A stretch of 41,968 nucleotides of DNA from Caryophanales bacterium UBA2753 (GCA_002353275.1 DEJH01000004.1:1-41968); one strand, 5' to 3'. Counted from the stretch's first letter, positions 22,726-31,797 are shown. The notes: a model not told the origin generated them from the letters alone. Numbers and translations are program-made.

Positions 22726-23827
22726 AGTCTGAATAATCGTTATCGATTACTGCGAAATATTCATATCCTGGATGTTTCGCTTTTAATTTTTCAATTACTG
22801 AATTCTTTAATCCTTCAGGATTCTCTTCATCAAAATTAATTAATAAATCAAATGAGATCGTTTTTAAATTCTCATCAACATAGAAACCATGTACTTGGTT
22901 AATATGTTTCTCTTCTTTAACAATAAGAGACAAATCTTTTCTAATCTCTCTAATTTCTGGATTAGAGTTATTAGAGGCATAAATGCCTACTGTTAAAATT
23001 ACTCCAAATTTTAAATATACTTCAGTAGAGATTTTTCTTGTTAAAGGATGAATTTCTTTCGCTGTTAAAGAGTCATCAACTTCAATATGAATTGATCCAA
23101 TTGATCGATTAGGTCCATAGTTATTTAAGATTAAATCATAACTGCCTTTAACTTCTGGAAAAGAATTCACAGTTTGTTTAATTGCTTCACTTACTTCTTT
23201 ACTTGTTCTTTCTCCAATTAAATTAGAGACCGCTCCTTTGAGGATAGAGATACCGCTTTTAATAATGAATAAGCCAATTACAATACCTAAATATCCTTCA
23301 ATAAAGACATTAGTGAATCTAGCGACAACCGCTCCCACTAAAGTGGCTAAAGAAAGAATCGCATCAAATAAAGCGTCGACTCCGCTCCCTTTTAAAGCGT
23401 CACTTTTAACTTGCTTACCAACCCTAGTGAAATATAATCCTAATAATATTTTGACTAAGATTGCTCCAGAGATGATATATAAGGACAAATCATCATAATT
23501 CGCGGTTCTTTGCTGAATGAGAGATTGAATTGATTCAAAGATCGCACTGCCACCTGCAACAAGAATAATTATCGCGATAGTAAGAGAAGTGAGATATTCC
23601 ACTCTTCCATGACCATACGGATGTTTTTTATCAGGTTTCTTTCCACTTAATTTAGTGCCGATAATCGTAATCGTACTACTTAAAGCGTCGGTTAAGTTAT
23701 TGACCGCATCTAAAATAATGGAAACTGATCCAGCAATAAAACCAATAATTGCTTTTGCGGCTACTAAGCCAACATTACCAATTATTCCGATAACGGAAGT
23801 TTGAATGATTTTCTTCTCTCTATTCAT
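22724..23827 (-). CDS. Cation diffusion facilitator (metal efflux)
   Basis: CDF proteins export Zn2+, Mn2+, Fe2+ or similar ions by proton antiport. The 367-aa protein has six predicted helices. Helix 2 carries the metal-site D-x-x-x-D in SIILDAVNNLTDALSS, followed by the loop HPYGHGRVEYL. Helix 5 carries D-x-x-x-D in SGVDALFDAILSL. The cytosolic C-terminal domain (residues 205-290) is followed by an extra ~75 residues with a ferredoxin-like look, a long form seen in Firmicutes. The metal cannot be stated. Its ATG overlaps the glutathione peroxidase stop by eight bases, so both are on one mRNA. Confidence 0.92.
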   Translation of the reverse strand: MNREKKIIQTSVIGIIGNVGLVAAKAIIGFIAGSVSIILDAVNNLTDALSSTITIIGTKLSGKKPDKKHPYGHGRVEYLTSLTIAIIILVAGGSAIFESIQSLIQQRTANYDDLSLYIISGAILVKILLGLYFTRVGKQVKSDALKGSGVDALFDAILSLATLVGAVVARFTNVFIEGYLGIVIGLFIIKSGISILKGAVSNLIGERTSKEVSEAIKQTVNSFPEVKGSYDLILNNYGPNRSIGSIHIEVDDSLTAKEIHPLTRKISTEVYLKFGVILTVGIYASNNSNPEIREIRKDLSLIVKEEKHINQVHGFYVDENLKTISFDLLINFDEENPEGLKNSVIEKLKAKHPGYEYFAVIDNDYSD

Positions 23828-24302
23828 TTTTTAATGCTTCAACGATTTTTGCTTCAAAACTTTCTGGTTTTTCAGTTGGCTCAAATCTTGCGATGACGTT
23901 ACCTTTACGGTCGACTAAAAATTTAGTGAAGTTCCATTTAACTTTCTTATATTTACTTTTTTCATTTTGTGAACAAAGATAAACGAATAATGGTTCAGCG
24001 TTTTTGCCATTAACTTCAACTTTTTTAAATCTTGGGAATTGAGTGTTATATCTTAAAGAACAGAAAGAATTGATTTCTTCATCGCTTCCTGGAGCTTGTT
24101 TAAAAAATTGATTGCATGGGAAATCAAGAATTTCAAATCCTTCTTCCTTATATTTTTCATATAATTCTTCTAATCCCTTATATTGAGGTGTAAATCCGCA
24201 TCCAGTCGCGGTGTTGACGATTAATAAGACCTTTCCTTTATATTTTTCTAAGGAGACTTCTTCTTTTTGTTGGTTTAATACTTTGAAATCATATACTGAC
24301 AT
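23820..24302 (-). CDS. Glutathione peroxidase-family thiol peroxidase
   Basis: The 160-aa protein reduces hydroperoxides. It has the peroxidatic site NTATGCGFTPQY with Cys35 in place of selenocysteine, then the Gln/Trp site regions FPCNQFFKQAPG and KWNFTKFLVDRKG. Bacterial Cys-type members usually use thioredoxin rather than glutathione. The start is the ATG at 24302 after GGAGG; a GTG at 24317 overlaps the ribosome site. It is the first gene of a two-gene unit with a metal exporter. Confidence 0.94.
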   Translation of the reverse strand: MSVYDFKVLNQQKEEVSLEKYKGKVLLIVNTATGCGFTPQYKGLEELYEKYKEEGFEILDFPCNQFFKQAPGSDEEINSFCSLRYNTQFPRFKKVEVNGKNAEPLFVYLCSQNEKSKYKKVKWNFTKFLVDRKGNVIARFEPTEKPESFEAKIVEALKNE

Positions 24303-24394
24303 AGTTATTTCCTCCACGAGAATAATTTTATCTATATATTAAAACATTTTTCAACTGAGATGCATTTTTATCTATCTTTTTATAAAGATACGTA

Positions 24395-24400
24395 TATAAT
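24395..24400 (+). promoter_or_regulatory. -10 box of the ECF S-component gene
   Basis: TATAAT ends nine bases before the ATG at 24410, and no ribosome site is present, so the message is probably leaderless or nearly so. No convincing -35 is seen. Confidence 0.5.
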
Positions 24401-24409
24401 GTATATCTT

Positions 24410-25000
24410 ATGGCAAATAAAAAATTCTTCAACACCAAGATGATTGCTTCTACTGGAATATTATTAGGAGTAGAAATTGTCTTACAGGTAATTGGTAATT
24501 ACATTCAACCAGGATTCGCGAACATTAATCTATCATTAATCCCTATTTGTTTAGGGGCGATATTATATGGTCCAATTGTTGGAGGATTATTAGGCTTAGT
24601 CTGTGGAGTGATGGTCTTAGTTTCTCCTAGCACAATCTCGGTATTTTTTGCTGTTAGTCCAATTGGCACAGTATTAGCCTGTTTATTAAAAACCACTTTA
24701 GCGGGTATTATTGCTGGCTTTATTTTTAAAGCCTTTAAGAATAAGAACACTCTTGTTGGTTCGATATTAGTTTCTATTGCAGTTCCTGTAATTAACACTG
24801 GTGTATTTGCTTTATTCACTGCTATATTCTTTACTCCAATATTAGACAATATGGTCGCTAGTGGAATGTTTGCTAATGCCGCTTTAGCCCTTTTCTTAGG
24901 GATGATTGGATTAAATTTCATTTTAGAAATTGTTTCAACCACAATCCTAACGCCAAGTTTATATAAAATTATTGAGCATCAATCTCCTAATCGAGAATAA
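24410..25000 (+). CDS. ECF transporter substrate-binding (S) component
   Basis: The 196-aa membrane protein has about six helices. Typical S-component features are the hydrophobic N-terminal helix after KKFFNTKMIA, GPIVGGLLGLVCGVM, SPIGTVLACLLKTTLAGIIAGF, and a Pro/Asn-containing helix SIAVPVINTGVFALF. S components capture a vitamin or other micronutrient and dock to a shared EcfT-EcfA module, which is not in this window. The ligand cannot be read from sequence and no riboswitch precedes the gene. The start codon lies nine bases after TATAAT. Confidence 0.82.
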   Translation: MANKKFFNTKMIASTGILLGVEIVLQVIGNYIQPGFANINLSLIPICLGAILYGPIVGGLLGLVCGVMVLVSPSTISVFFAVSPIGTVLACLLKTTLAGIIAGFIFKAFKNKNTLVGSILVSIAVPVINTGVFALFTAIFFTPILDNMVASGMFANAALALFLGMIGLNFILEIVSTTILTPSLYKIIEHQSPNRE

Positions 25001-25108
25001 AATACATCGTTATTAATCCACTTTATTTTGATTAGATGATATCAAACTATATTTTAGTTATGCACATTGCGTGTATAATATTTAATATTCTTAATAAGGA
25101 GATAAACT

Positions 25109-26401
25109 ATGGCGAGATTCAAATATCTAAGCGCTACTCTATTAGCGTTATTTCTCTCTTTAGCGTCATGTTCAAATAATTCTGCTCCTAGTGGAGATCC
25201 AAGTGGAAACCCACCAGAAGGTGGTGGAGGAAGCAATCCACCAGCAGAAACTTTGGACAAAGCATTATTTACTTTTTCTGCATTATTTGCTGATCAAGAA
25301 GATTTTTCTTCTAAAACAATTGGTGAGTTCACACTAAGTGCTTCTGTTGGAACGGGAAGAAACACTCCAAAATATTACAACAATGGTTCAAATCTCAGAT
25401 TTTATAATGGCAATACATTCACAATCAGTGGCACCAAAATGACTGAAATTAATTTTAATGCTGAATATAAAAATAGTGGGACAGTTACTGCAAGCGTTGG
25501 AACATTTGCTGATCATAAATGGACTGGCGATGCCACAAGTGTAACGTTCACAATTGGCACTGATAATGGAGATGCTACTGATGGACAATATCGTATTGTC
25601 GCATTAGGTGTTAATCAGTCTGCTGCTGATGCCACAGGTGGTGGAGACGACACTGGTGGAGGGGGCGACACATCAACTGTAACTACAGCAACATTTTTAC
25701 CAAGCCACTTTAGTGGTCAAGGAACTTCAGGTTCTGGCTCTGCAATGAGTGCTACAGTTAGTGGTGTAACATTATCCACAAACAAAGGTTATGGCGCAGA
25801 TGAAGTTAGAATTTATGCTGGAGCAAATTTAACAATTAGTTCTTCACACACTATTACCGCTATTGCATTTACTTTCTCTGGAGGTAAAACCGGAGGTTTA
25901 TTATCAAACAATACTGGCTTATCTACAACATCTTGGGAACAAACATTAGCAAGTCAATTAAGATTTAGCCAATGTGTAGTTACTTATTCTTCTAACGGAG
26001 ATGATACAGGTGGTGGAGATGATACAGGTGGTGGTGGAGAAGTATCCACATATACAGCCTTAAGTGTATTTAAAGATTTGGTACTCTCCTTAACTGGAAA
26101 TTCAATGTCTGATACTGATGCAGCAACATACTGGGATAAAGACTATCTTGAATACATCATTGGCTTTGATTGGGATACAACTAGCGAAACTACCTTAGAG
26201 GCCGCTGTCAAAGAGGCTATTGATGTCCTTCCAGAATATCTTGTGATTGTTGATGAAGCAGCTTCTGGAACATGGGAAGATGATGGTTCTGACGGATGGT
26301 TTGCAACTTTATCCACTGATGATCGTTCAGTCACTGTTTCTCTTGGCAGTTATATTGATGAAGGCTATGTTGTGCTTAATGTAGAAGTCTTTGAAGAATA
26401 G
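25109..26401 (+). CDS. Large surface lipoprotein with repeated beta domains and Gly/Asp linkers
   Basis: The 430-aa precursor has a lipoprotein signal ending in LASC (Cys21). A Gly/Pro-rich linker follows. Two related beta-sandwich-like domains span residues 45-170 and 190-295 (TFTISGTKMTEINF; ANLTISSSHTITAIAF). They are separated by linkers of GGGDDTGGGGD type that contain tandem short repeats. The C-terminal domain (about 310-430) resembles the repeat unit of the neighbouring 910-aa lipoprotein. Function is unknown; binding to glycans or other surface ligands is a guess. The ribosome site AAGGAG precedes the ATG, with TATAAT at 25075-25080. A terminator follows. Confidence 0.82.
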   Translation: MARFKYLSATLLALFLSLASCSNNSAPSGDPSGNPPEGGGGSNPPAETLDKALFTFSALFADQEDFSSKTIGEFTLSASVGTGRNTPKYYNNGSNLRFYNGNTFTISGTKMTEINFNAEYKNSGTVTASVGTFADHKWTGDATSVTFTIGTDNGDATDGQYRIVALGVNQSAADATGGGDDTGGGGDTSTVTTATFLPSHFSGQGTSGSGSAMSATVSGVTLSTNKGYGADEVRIYAGANLTISSSHTITAIAFTFSGGKTGGLLSNNTGLSTTSWEQTLASQLRFSQCVVTYSSNGDDTGGGDDTGGGGEVSTYTALSVFKDLVLSLTGNSMSDTDAATYWDKDYLEYIIGFDWDTTSETTLEAAVKEAIDVLPEYLVIVDEAASGTWEDDGSDGWFATLSTDDRSVTVSLGSYIDEGYVVLNVEVFEE

Positions 26402-26420
26402 GTAATTATTAATTTTATAT

Positions 26421-26445
26421 AAGGTGGATTTATCCACCTTTTTCT
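26421..26445 (+). terminator. Terminator after the 430-aa lipoprotein gene
   Basis: AAGGTGGA (26421-26428), loop TTTA, TCCACCTT (26433-26440), then T residues. Confidence 0.88.
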
Positions 26446-26475
26446 TTTACACTGACATCTAACTACTTCTCATAT

Positions 26476-26538
26476 ACGCGCAAACAATTTTAATATTTCG
26501 CGTAAGAAAATTAAGTAATTCAATATTTATATTGAATT
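26476..26538. repeat. Two inverted repeats before the 910-aa lipoprotein gene
   Basis: ACGCG (26476-26480) and CGCGT (26499-26503) form one inverted repeat. AATTCAATA (26517-26525), loop TTTA, TATTGAATT (26530-26538) forms a second, perfect 9-base-arm palindrome. Neither has a T-run typical of terminators. They lie 90-150 bases before the start codon and may be operator sites or leader structure. Confidence 0.5.
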
Positions 26539-26625
26539 AAAAATTGTTTAAAAAAATTGAAATCAAAAAATGGTTATGTTATCCTTTTTACAAAATTAAA
26601 TTTTCTTTGAAAGGAGGAAAATTAT

Positions 26626-29358
26626 ATGAACTACAAAAAGTTTGCACTCGCTGCTGTTTGTGCTGGTATGTTAGTCTCTTGTGGTAAGACTCCTGTTCCT
26701 GCACCAGATTGGAGTGCGGATGTTAAGGCACTTTTCGCCGAAAAATTATATGGCGCTAATATTCCTTACTTCCTTACCGACGCATTTGGTTCATTATCCA
26801 TTGAACCAGGATCTTCATATGTTGTAATCGATGGTGGCAAATTAGAATCGCCTGAATCTATTAAAGCTGCTGCTGAATTACTCAAAGGATATAACTTTGT
26901 TGATTTATATGAACAATATAGATCCAATCCTCAATATGCAAGCCGAGTTGAATGGGTTTATCCAATGCAACTTAGATTAGAAGTTGCTGAATTAGGACCA
27001 AGATACGTCAACGTTAGTTTATCTGGACAACTCCCAGCAGAGAATTCACCTGCTGAAGAGGGAGAAGAGCCAGCTGAACCACAAAGATATTTCCACTGTG
27101 AAATTTGGGATCCATATCAATATTCATGGACCGACTCAGCTACTTCTGACTTAATTGCCTACTCATTTGGTAGTAAAGACGCAGAAGGCTATCATGCTGA
27201 TGAAACAATCGCTAGTGAATTAGCATCATTCGCATATATAGGTCAAGCAACCTATTTATATGATGGCAACATCTATATCACTAAAGAAGGCGACTTATAC
27301 GCTCCTGATATTGATGACGGATTAAAAGAGGTTGCTCAATATGGTTACATGAGAGTTTTCTTTGACGATATCATCTTGGATGAACTCAAGTCATTTGCAG
27401 AAGATTTAAAACTCGACGAATGGACAGTCAACTCTTTTGAACCAGGAGAACTTGAACCAGGCTATCTTGGACGTTACTATCAACTTGTTTCACCAAGTGA
27501 ATACTTCTCAATTGATGTGTATTTCGCTGAAGGTGAAGCAATGTTCAAAGTTCAATTGCTTCCAGAATATTCTGCTGCTATTAGAAGAGTTGCTGAACTT
27601 TCTAAAACCAACTTGTATGAATATTCATTAGATGAGAAATCTAACACCTATTATGCAATGTTTGATGTTGTTGATTTTGAAGGCACACCAAGTGCAGAAG
27701 AATTAGCTAAACTTACAACTGCTGCAAGCGCAAAAGCTGCATTCGATTTAATTAAGAATTCTAATGCTACTGGCGTTGAAGTTGTTGATGATTTTGTCAC
27801 ATATAGCAACTATCAAGGCGAAGGTGTTTTAAGTGTTGAAGATCATCGAGTTTATATTTCTGCTGATTTTGAACGAAGCATTGACTATTCAACATATACT
27901 GTTACTTACTACTTCTATTGGTCCGTTCAAGTTTCAGATTGGCCAGAATACCCAGCATTCTTAACCTCTGCATTTGCAGAAGCTGCTGGTGCATCTAATA
28001 TTCACCAATTCTATGAACAAAAAGATGGCTCATTACAATTTGCTAAAGAAAGTGGAACTGAAGAACAAGCTATTGCTGCATTTAATGCTTTAAGTGCTTT
28101 AGATGGCGCTACTGTCTTATCTGATTTCTCATCTGCTACTAAGATTGGAAGACTTCAATTCGCTGACAAGATGGTCGTTGTTCAATATGTTGTTGAACAA
28201 GAAGAAACAAGATACACCGCTGAAGAAGCCGCTGCATATAATGAACAACATGGTTTACAAGAAGGCGATGAAGGCTATGTCCACGAAGGAGACGTTAAAG
28301 AAGAAGCTGTTTTCGGATATACTGTTTCTATCACCGCTCTTCCTGAAGTTGATGCAATCTTAAAGGTTGTTGCCCCAGCCATCCCTGGCTATAGTGCATT
28401 CGACTTCGTTAAAAATGGTGATGATCAAGTTGTTTACGGACCAGCTGAAGAAGAAACTCTTGGTCAAACAATCTTCGACAATTTAAAAGCTCTTTCTAGT
28501 GAAGAAGTTGAAGTCAACGTTTTAGTTGATTATTCATACGATTCAGAAGAAAAAGATGGTCTTGGTAGACTTCAAGTTAATGATAAACAAGTTTCTGTAT
28601 TTGTTTACCTCACCCAAGATGAAGAATTATATTTCCAAGTTAGCGTCGGCGAACTCCCTGTTTTCCCAGATGTAGTACACTTTGCTGCTACCGCTCTTGG
28701 CTTATCAAGTGTCTATCAATTCCAATTCTATTCAAAATATAATGAATATATTTATTTCCCAGCCGGAGTCCCAGAAGATTTTGGTGCCGATGCTGAAGCT
28801 TGCTTCAATAAATTAGCAGCAATTGAAGGCGCTACTGTTGAAGAAGCATTCTCTTACACCGCTGAAACTGAAACTGAAGATGCTAAAATGACTGGTAACA
28901 TCGTTATTGGCGAATACCATATCTATCTTGATTTTGCATCAAGTGGTAACTTCTGTGTTTGCATTGGAAGTTATATTCCAGAACCAACAGAACACCCATA
29001 CACTCTTGCTGTTTCTCAAGCTTTAGGAGCTACAGAAGACGGATTTGAATGGGATACATCATTTGCTTTATTCTCTTTATTTTTAGAAGAACTTGGTCCT
29101 GAAGAAGCTTCTAAAGATGCTGCTTCTGCATTCTTCTCTTCAATATCTGGAGCCATTTTAGGAGTATTTGAAGGAGAAACGTTTGCTGCATCTGAAATCA
29201 AAGAATCTACTGAACAAGGTTACGTTGGTGAATACACTGCTTACGAAATTTCATATGAAAGTGAAAACTTTGTTATCACTATTGTTATCGATACTCAGTG
29301 GGTCGCTTATGGTTATGCCGCTGACGTTGAAGTCAAAATTCAACCAAAAGCTGCTTAA
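26626..29358 (+). CDS. 910-aa surface lipoprotein built of tandem repeats
   Basis: The signal peptide ends LVSC (Cys19), so the protein is predicted to be lipid-anchored. The mature chain is acidic and consists of at least five diverged units of 110-150 residues. Each begins with a helix ending in an aromatic/Phe-Asp-rich turn, then an amphipathic helix of A-x-x-x-F-N-x-L type, then three to four strands (GRLQFADKMVVVQY; GRLQVNDKQVSVFVY; GNIVIGEYHIYLDF). I recognise no named family; the unit is shared with the C terminus of the 430-aa lipoprotein upstream. AAAGGAGG is a strong ribosome site. The gene is richer in GCT/GAA codons than its neighbours. A terminator follows. Confidence 0.8.
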   Translation: MNYKKFALAAVCAGMLVSCGKTPVPAPDWSADVKALFAEKLYGANIPYFLTDAFGSLSIEPGSSYVVIDGGKLESPESIKAAAELLKGYNFVDLYEQYRSNPQYASRVEWVYPMQLRLEVAELGPRYVNVSLSGQLPAENSPAEEGEEPAEPQRYFHCEIWDPYQYSWTDSATSDLIAYSFGSKDAEGYHADETIASELASFAYIGQATYLYDGNIYITKEGDLYAPDIDDGLKEVAQYGYMRVFFDDIILDELKSFAEDLKLDEWTVNSFEPGELEPGYLGRYYQLVSPSEYFSIDVYFAEGEAMFKVQLLPEYSAAIRRVAELSKTNLYEYSLDEKSNTYYAMFDVVDFEGTPSAEELAKLTTAASAKAAFDLIKNSNATGVEVVDDFVTYSNYQGEGVLSVEDHRVYISADFERSIDYSTYTVTYYFYWSVQVSDWPEYPAFLTSAFAEAAGASNIHQFYEQKDGSLQFAKESGTEEQAIAAFNALSALDGATVLSDFSSATKIGRLQFADKMVVVQYVVEQEETRYTAEEAAAYNEQHGLQEGDEGYVHEGDVKEEAVFGYTVSITALPEVDAILKVVAPAIPGYSAFDFVKNGDDQVVYGPAEEETLGQTIFDNLKALSSEEVEVNVLVDYSYDSEEKDGLGRLQVNDKQVSVFVYLTQDEELYFQVSVGELPVFPDVVHFAATALGLSSVYQFQFYSKYNEYIYFPAGVPEDFGADAEACFNKLAAIEGATVEEAFSYTAETETEDAKMTGNIVIGEYHIYLDFASSGNFCVCIGSYIPEPTEHPYTLAVSQALGATEDGFEWDTSFALFSLFLEELGPEEASKDAASAFFSSISGAILGVFEGETFAASEIKESTEQGYVGEYTAYEISYESENFVITIVIDTQWVAYGYAADVEVKIQPKAA

Positions 29359-29385
29359 TTAGTAGCAAAATTATCACAATTAAAT

Positions 29386-29417
29386 AGGGCTGATTCCTTA
29401 GAGGATTCAGTCCTTTT
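29386..29417 (+). terminator. Terminator after the 910-aa lipoprotein gene
   Basis: AGGGCTGATTCC (29386-29397), loop TTAGA, GGATTCAGTCCT (29403-29414), then T residues; one mismatch and one wobble in the stem. Confidence 0.8.
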
Positions 29418-29430
29418 AATATAGGCACAA

Positions 29431-29456
29431 AAAAGAGCGATTTTATTCGCTCTTTT
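29431..29456 (-). terminator. Terminator at the end of the GtrA-like gene
   Basis: On the minus strand AAAAGAGCGA (29456-29447), a six-base loop, TCGCTCTTTT (29440-29431), then further T. The stop codon of the gene (29445-29443) lies in the loop. Confidence 0.8.
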
Positions 29457-29928
29457 GGATTTCTTCACTATTATTAACATTGGTATCAATACTTTTACCA
29501 AAGACTAAGAATCTTTGATATAAGAATTCAGTTATAAAGTTAGTGATCATTACAATGGCTTTTACTCCGAACTCATTCCACCCTAATTGATCAATGAGGT
29601 ACATCTGCGCTAACCAGATTGATAATGGAGCAAAAACGATATAATAAGCTAGAGTTTTAATCATTGCTATTGGAACATTAGCGGCGCTTTGGAATGTGAA
29701 TTTACGATTGAATGTAAAATTCCATAATACTGATAACACTAACGAGATTAATGCTGGTATCCAATATATTGATTTATTAATTGAAGGATTAAGAGCAGGA
29801 ATTAATGTTAATAAGGTGAATGATACAAATTCAATCACACCAGCGCTTATTGAGAATAAAGTGAATTTAACTGCTCTAAAAGCTTCTTTACGTTTTTCTT
29901 CTTTAGTTAATGATATCTTTTCTTTCAT
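29443..29928 (-). CDS. GtrA-like four-helix membrane protein
   Basis: The 161-aa protein has four predicted helices with GtrA-family spacing: FTLFSISAGVIEFVSFTLL, IYWIPALISLVLSVLWNFTFNRKFTFQS (the diagnostic N-F-x-x-N-R-K-F-T-F), a third helix at MIKTLAYYIVFAPLS and a fourth at GVKAIVMITNFITEFLYQRFLVF. GtrA proteins flip lipid-linked sugars or otherwise serve surface polysaccharide synthesis. The start is the ATG at 29928 after CGAGGAAAC; a longer frame to 29946 overlaps this ribosome site. Its short C-terminal tail is encoded within the terminator hairpin. Confidence 0.88.
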   Translation of the reverse strand: MKEKISLTKEEKRKEAFRAVKFTLFSISAGVIEFVSFTLLTLIPALNPSINKSIYWIPALISLVLSVLWNFTFNRKFTFQSAANVPIAMIKTLAYYIVFAPLSIWLAQMYLIDQLGWNEFGVKAIVMITNFITEFLYQRFLVFGKSIDTNVNNSEEIQKSE

Positions 29929-30005
29929 GAAGTTTCCTCGACACAACGAGAGATATTATATCTTTATTTCTTTTATTAAAACTACTGATATTTGTTCTTT
30001 ATAAT

Positions 30006-30029
30006 AAAAAGGTCGAGATTATCTCGACC
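30006..30029 (-). terminator. Terminator after the lipase-like gene
   Basis: On the minus strand GGTCGAGA (30029-30022), loop TAA, TCTCGACC (30018-30011), then TTTTT. Confidence 0.88.
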
Positions 30030-30052
30030 ATATTATTAATTTTGTAGTGTAA

Positions 30053-30955
30053 CTATTTTTCGAAGAATTCTAAGATATCTTTCATTACTTTTTCTTTATC
30101 TTTTTCATTTAAGATTTCGTGTCTCATATTTTCATAAGTAATGACTGAAATATCTTTATATCCCGCTTTGACTAATTTAGATTTACTATCTTCTCTTCCT
30201 TTAAATGAACCAGTACAAGGATCATCTTTTCCAGAGATTAATAAGATAGGAGTGTCTTTATTAATATCTTTATATTTTTTATATTTACCCATTTGATTTA
30301 ATAAATGGAATAAAGCGGAATAACTTCCAATCGTGAATTCCACTCCACAAAGAGGATCTTCAATATATTTTTTTACATTCTCTTCATTATATGAAAGCCA
30401 ATCCAAATCAGTCTTTCTTTCTTTAACAGCTTTAGTAAATGGACCCATTGCTAAAGATGTTAATAATTTAGATTTCTTTTTACTTCCTTTAAATAATTTA
30501 ACAGTATTACCTAAAAAGACTGCTACTCCACTTATTGGATTAGGATTAACATATCCACTTAAGGCAACCTTTGCATATTTTTTAGAATCAGTTTGTAATA
30601 AGACTCTAGAAATAATAGTGCCCATTGAGTGAGCGAATAAATAAACAGGTACCTCTTTATATCGATTATTAATATATTTAGTGATTTCTTGTTGATCTTT
30701 AATTAATAATTCTTCTCCCTTTTTATCAGCGATGTGGGATAAGATAGGTGCTTCACTTCCGTGTCCTCTTAAATCAGAAACAACAACTGCATATCCGTTT
30801 TTATTAAGATATTCCGCAAATTCATAATATCTTTCTTTATGCTCTTCCATTCCATGCACCATTTGGATGACTGCTTTTGGTTTTTCTAAATCAAAAAGAG
30901 CAAGAGAAAGAGAATAATCGTTAACACTTTTTAGTGCAACTTTTTCAAAATTCAT
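30053..30955 (-). CDS. Alpha/beta hydrolase, monoacylglycerol lipase/lysophospholipase type
   Basis: The 300-aa cytosolic hydrolase has the oxyanion-region motif IQMVHGMEEHKERYYEF, the loop VVSDLRGHG, and the nucleophile elbow YLFAHSMGT with Ser110. The acid residue is in LISGKDDPCTG and the catalytic His in ENMRHEILNE near the C terminus. These blocks match the serine aminopeptidase S33/hydrolase-4 group, which includes PldB-like lysophospholipases and monoglyceride lipases; the exact substrate is unknown. The ribosome site is CGAGGT about ten bases before the ATG, downstream of TATAAT. It appears monocistronic. Confidence 0.88.
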   Translation of the reverse strand: MNFEKVALKSVNDYSLSLALFDLEKPKAVIQMVHGMEEHKERYYEFAEYLNKNGYAVVVSDLRGHGSEAPILSHIADKKGEELLIKDQQEITKYINNRYKEVPVYLFAHSMGTIISRVLLQTDSKKYAKVALSGYVNPNPISGVAVFLGNTVKLFKGSKKKSKLLTSLAMGPFTKAVKERKTDLDWLSYNEENVKKYIEDPLCGVEFTIGSYSALFHLLNQMGKYKKYKDINKDTPILLISGKDDPCTGSFKGREDSKSKLVKAGYKDISVITYENMRHEILNEKDKEKVMKDILEFFEK

Positions 30956-31047
30956 ATCTATATACCTCGAGATATATTATATCTTCTTTTTCGTATTAAT
31001 TGCGAAATTTTCTTTCGCACATATAATATATATAGGTACGCATATAT

Positions 31048-31785
31048 ATGAGAAGTAATAAAGAAACATGTTTTGAATCATTCCCTAAACGTAAAGGAAT
31101 TTTATTATTTGTTGATTCGGTTAAGGATTATTTATTCCCTGGATATTTTTCTGATAAAAAAGAATCGATTAATCGAATTAAGAAGTATTATCAAAAATAT
31201 GTATGTAAATCCACTAGTGAATATTTCTTAAAAGAACTCCCTAACTTAAAAGAAAAGATGAATAAGGATTTAGATTTCTTTTATGAAAGTGATCCCGCTA
31301 GTGAATCGAAAGAAGAAATCATTATCGCTTATCCTGGTTTTTATGCGATTATGCTATATCGTATTGCCCATATTATTTATGGACTTAATGTTCCATATAT
31401 TCCTCGTTTAATTACTGAGATTGCTCATTCTAAAACTGGAATTGATATTCATCCTGCTTGTAAAATTGGTTCCCCATTCTTTATTGATCATGGAACAGGT
31501 ATCGTTATCGGTGAAACTAGTGAAATTGGTAACTTTGTAAAGATGTATCATGGAGTGACTTTAGGCGCTCTTTCTCTTGAAGAAGGAAGAATGCTTGTTG
31601 GAAAGAAAAGACATCCAACAATTAAAGACCACGTCACTATTTATTCCGGTGCTTCTATTTTAGGGGGCAAAACCATCATCGAAGAAAGAGCGGTTATTGG
31701 CTCTAACGTTTTTATTGTTAACTCAGTAGTTAAAGACACTAAAGTAATCTATTCACAAGATATAATTAATAAATTCATCAACTAG
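31048..31785 (+). CDS. cysE: Serine O-acetyltransferase (CysE/EpsC type)
   Basis: The 245-aa enzyme transfers acetyl from acetyl-CoA to serine, making O-acetylserine for cysteine synthesis. An N-terminal helical domain (1-110) is followed by the left-handed beta-helix. Signature blocks are LYRIAHIIYGLNVPYIPRL, AHSKTGIDIHPACKIG, FFIDHGTGIVIGETSEIG, KMYHGVTLGALS and KKRHPTIKDHVTIYSGASIL. The catalytic His-Asp pair lies in the HPACKIG/FIDHGTG region. TATAAT is at 31022-31027. No cysK is in the window. It is the first gene of a closely packed run with a lipoprotein, sdaA and an M18 peptidase. Confidence 0.94.
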   Translation: MRSNKETCFESFPKRKGILLFVDSVKDYLFPGYFSDKKESINRIKKYYQKYVCKSTSEYFLKELPNLKEKMNKDLDFFYESDPASESKEEIIIAYPGFYAIMLYRIAHIIYGLNVPYIPRLITEIAHSKTGIDIHPACKIGSPFFIDHGTGIVIGETSEIGNFVKMYHGVTLGALSLEEGRMLVGKKRHPTIKDHVTIYSGASILGGKTIIEERAVIGSNVFIVNSVVKDTKVIYSQDIINKFIN

Positions 31786-31797
31786 AAGGAGTTCATC

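Noticed and set aside
24505..24942. Minus-strand frame of 145 codons
   Set aside because: It is fully antisense to the ECF S-component gene and reflects that gene's codon composition; the sense frame has clear membrane-protein features.
25620..26040. Short GGTGGAGATGATACAGG-type repeats as a CRISPR or tandem satellite
   Set aside because: They encode the Gly/Asp linkers of the 430-aa lipoprotein in frame, with no spacers or cas genes.
31048..31785. Capsule locus suggested by an EpsC-type acetyltransferase and GtrA nearby
   Set aside because: The acetyltransferase has serine O-acetyltransferase signatures, and no polysaccharide synthesis cluster is seen.
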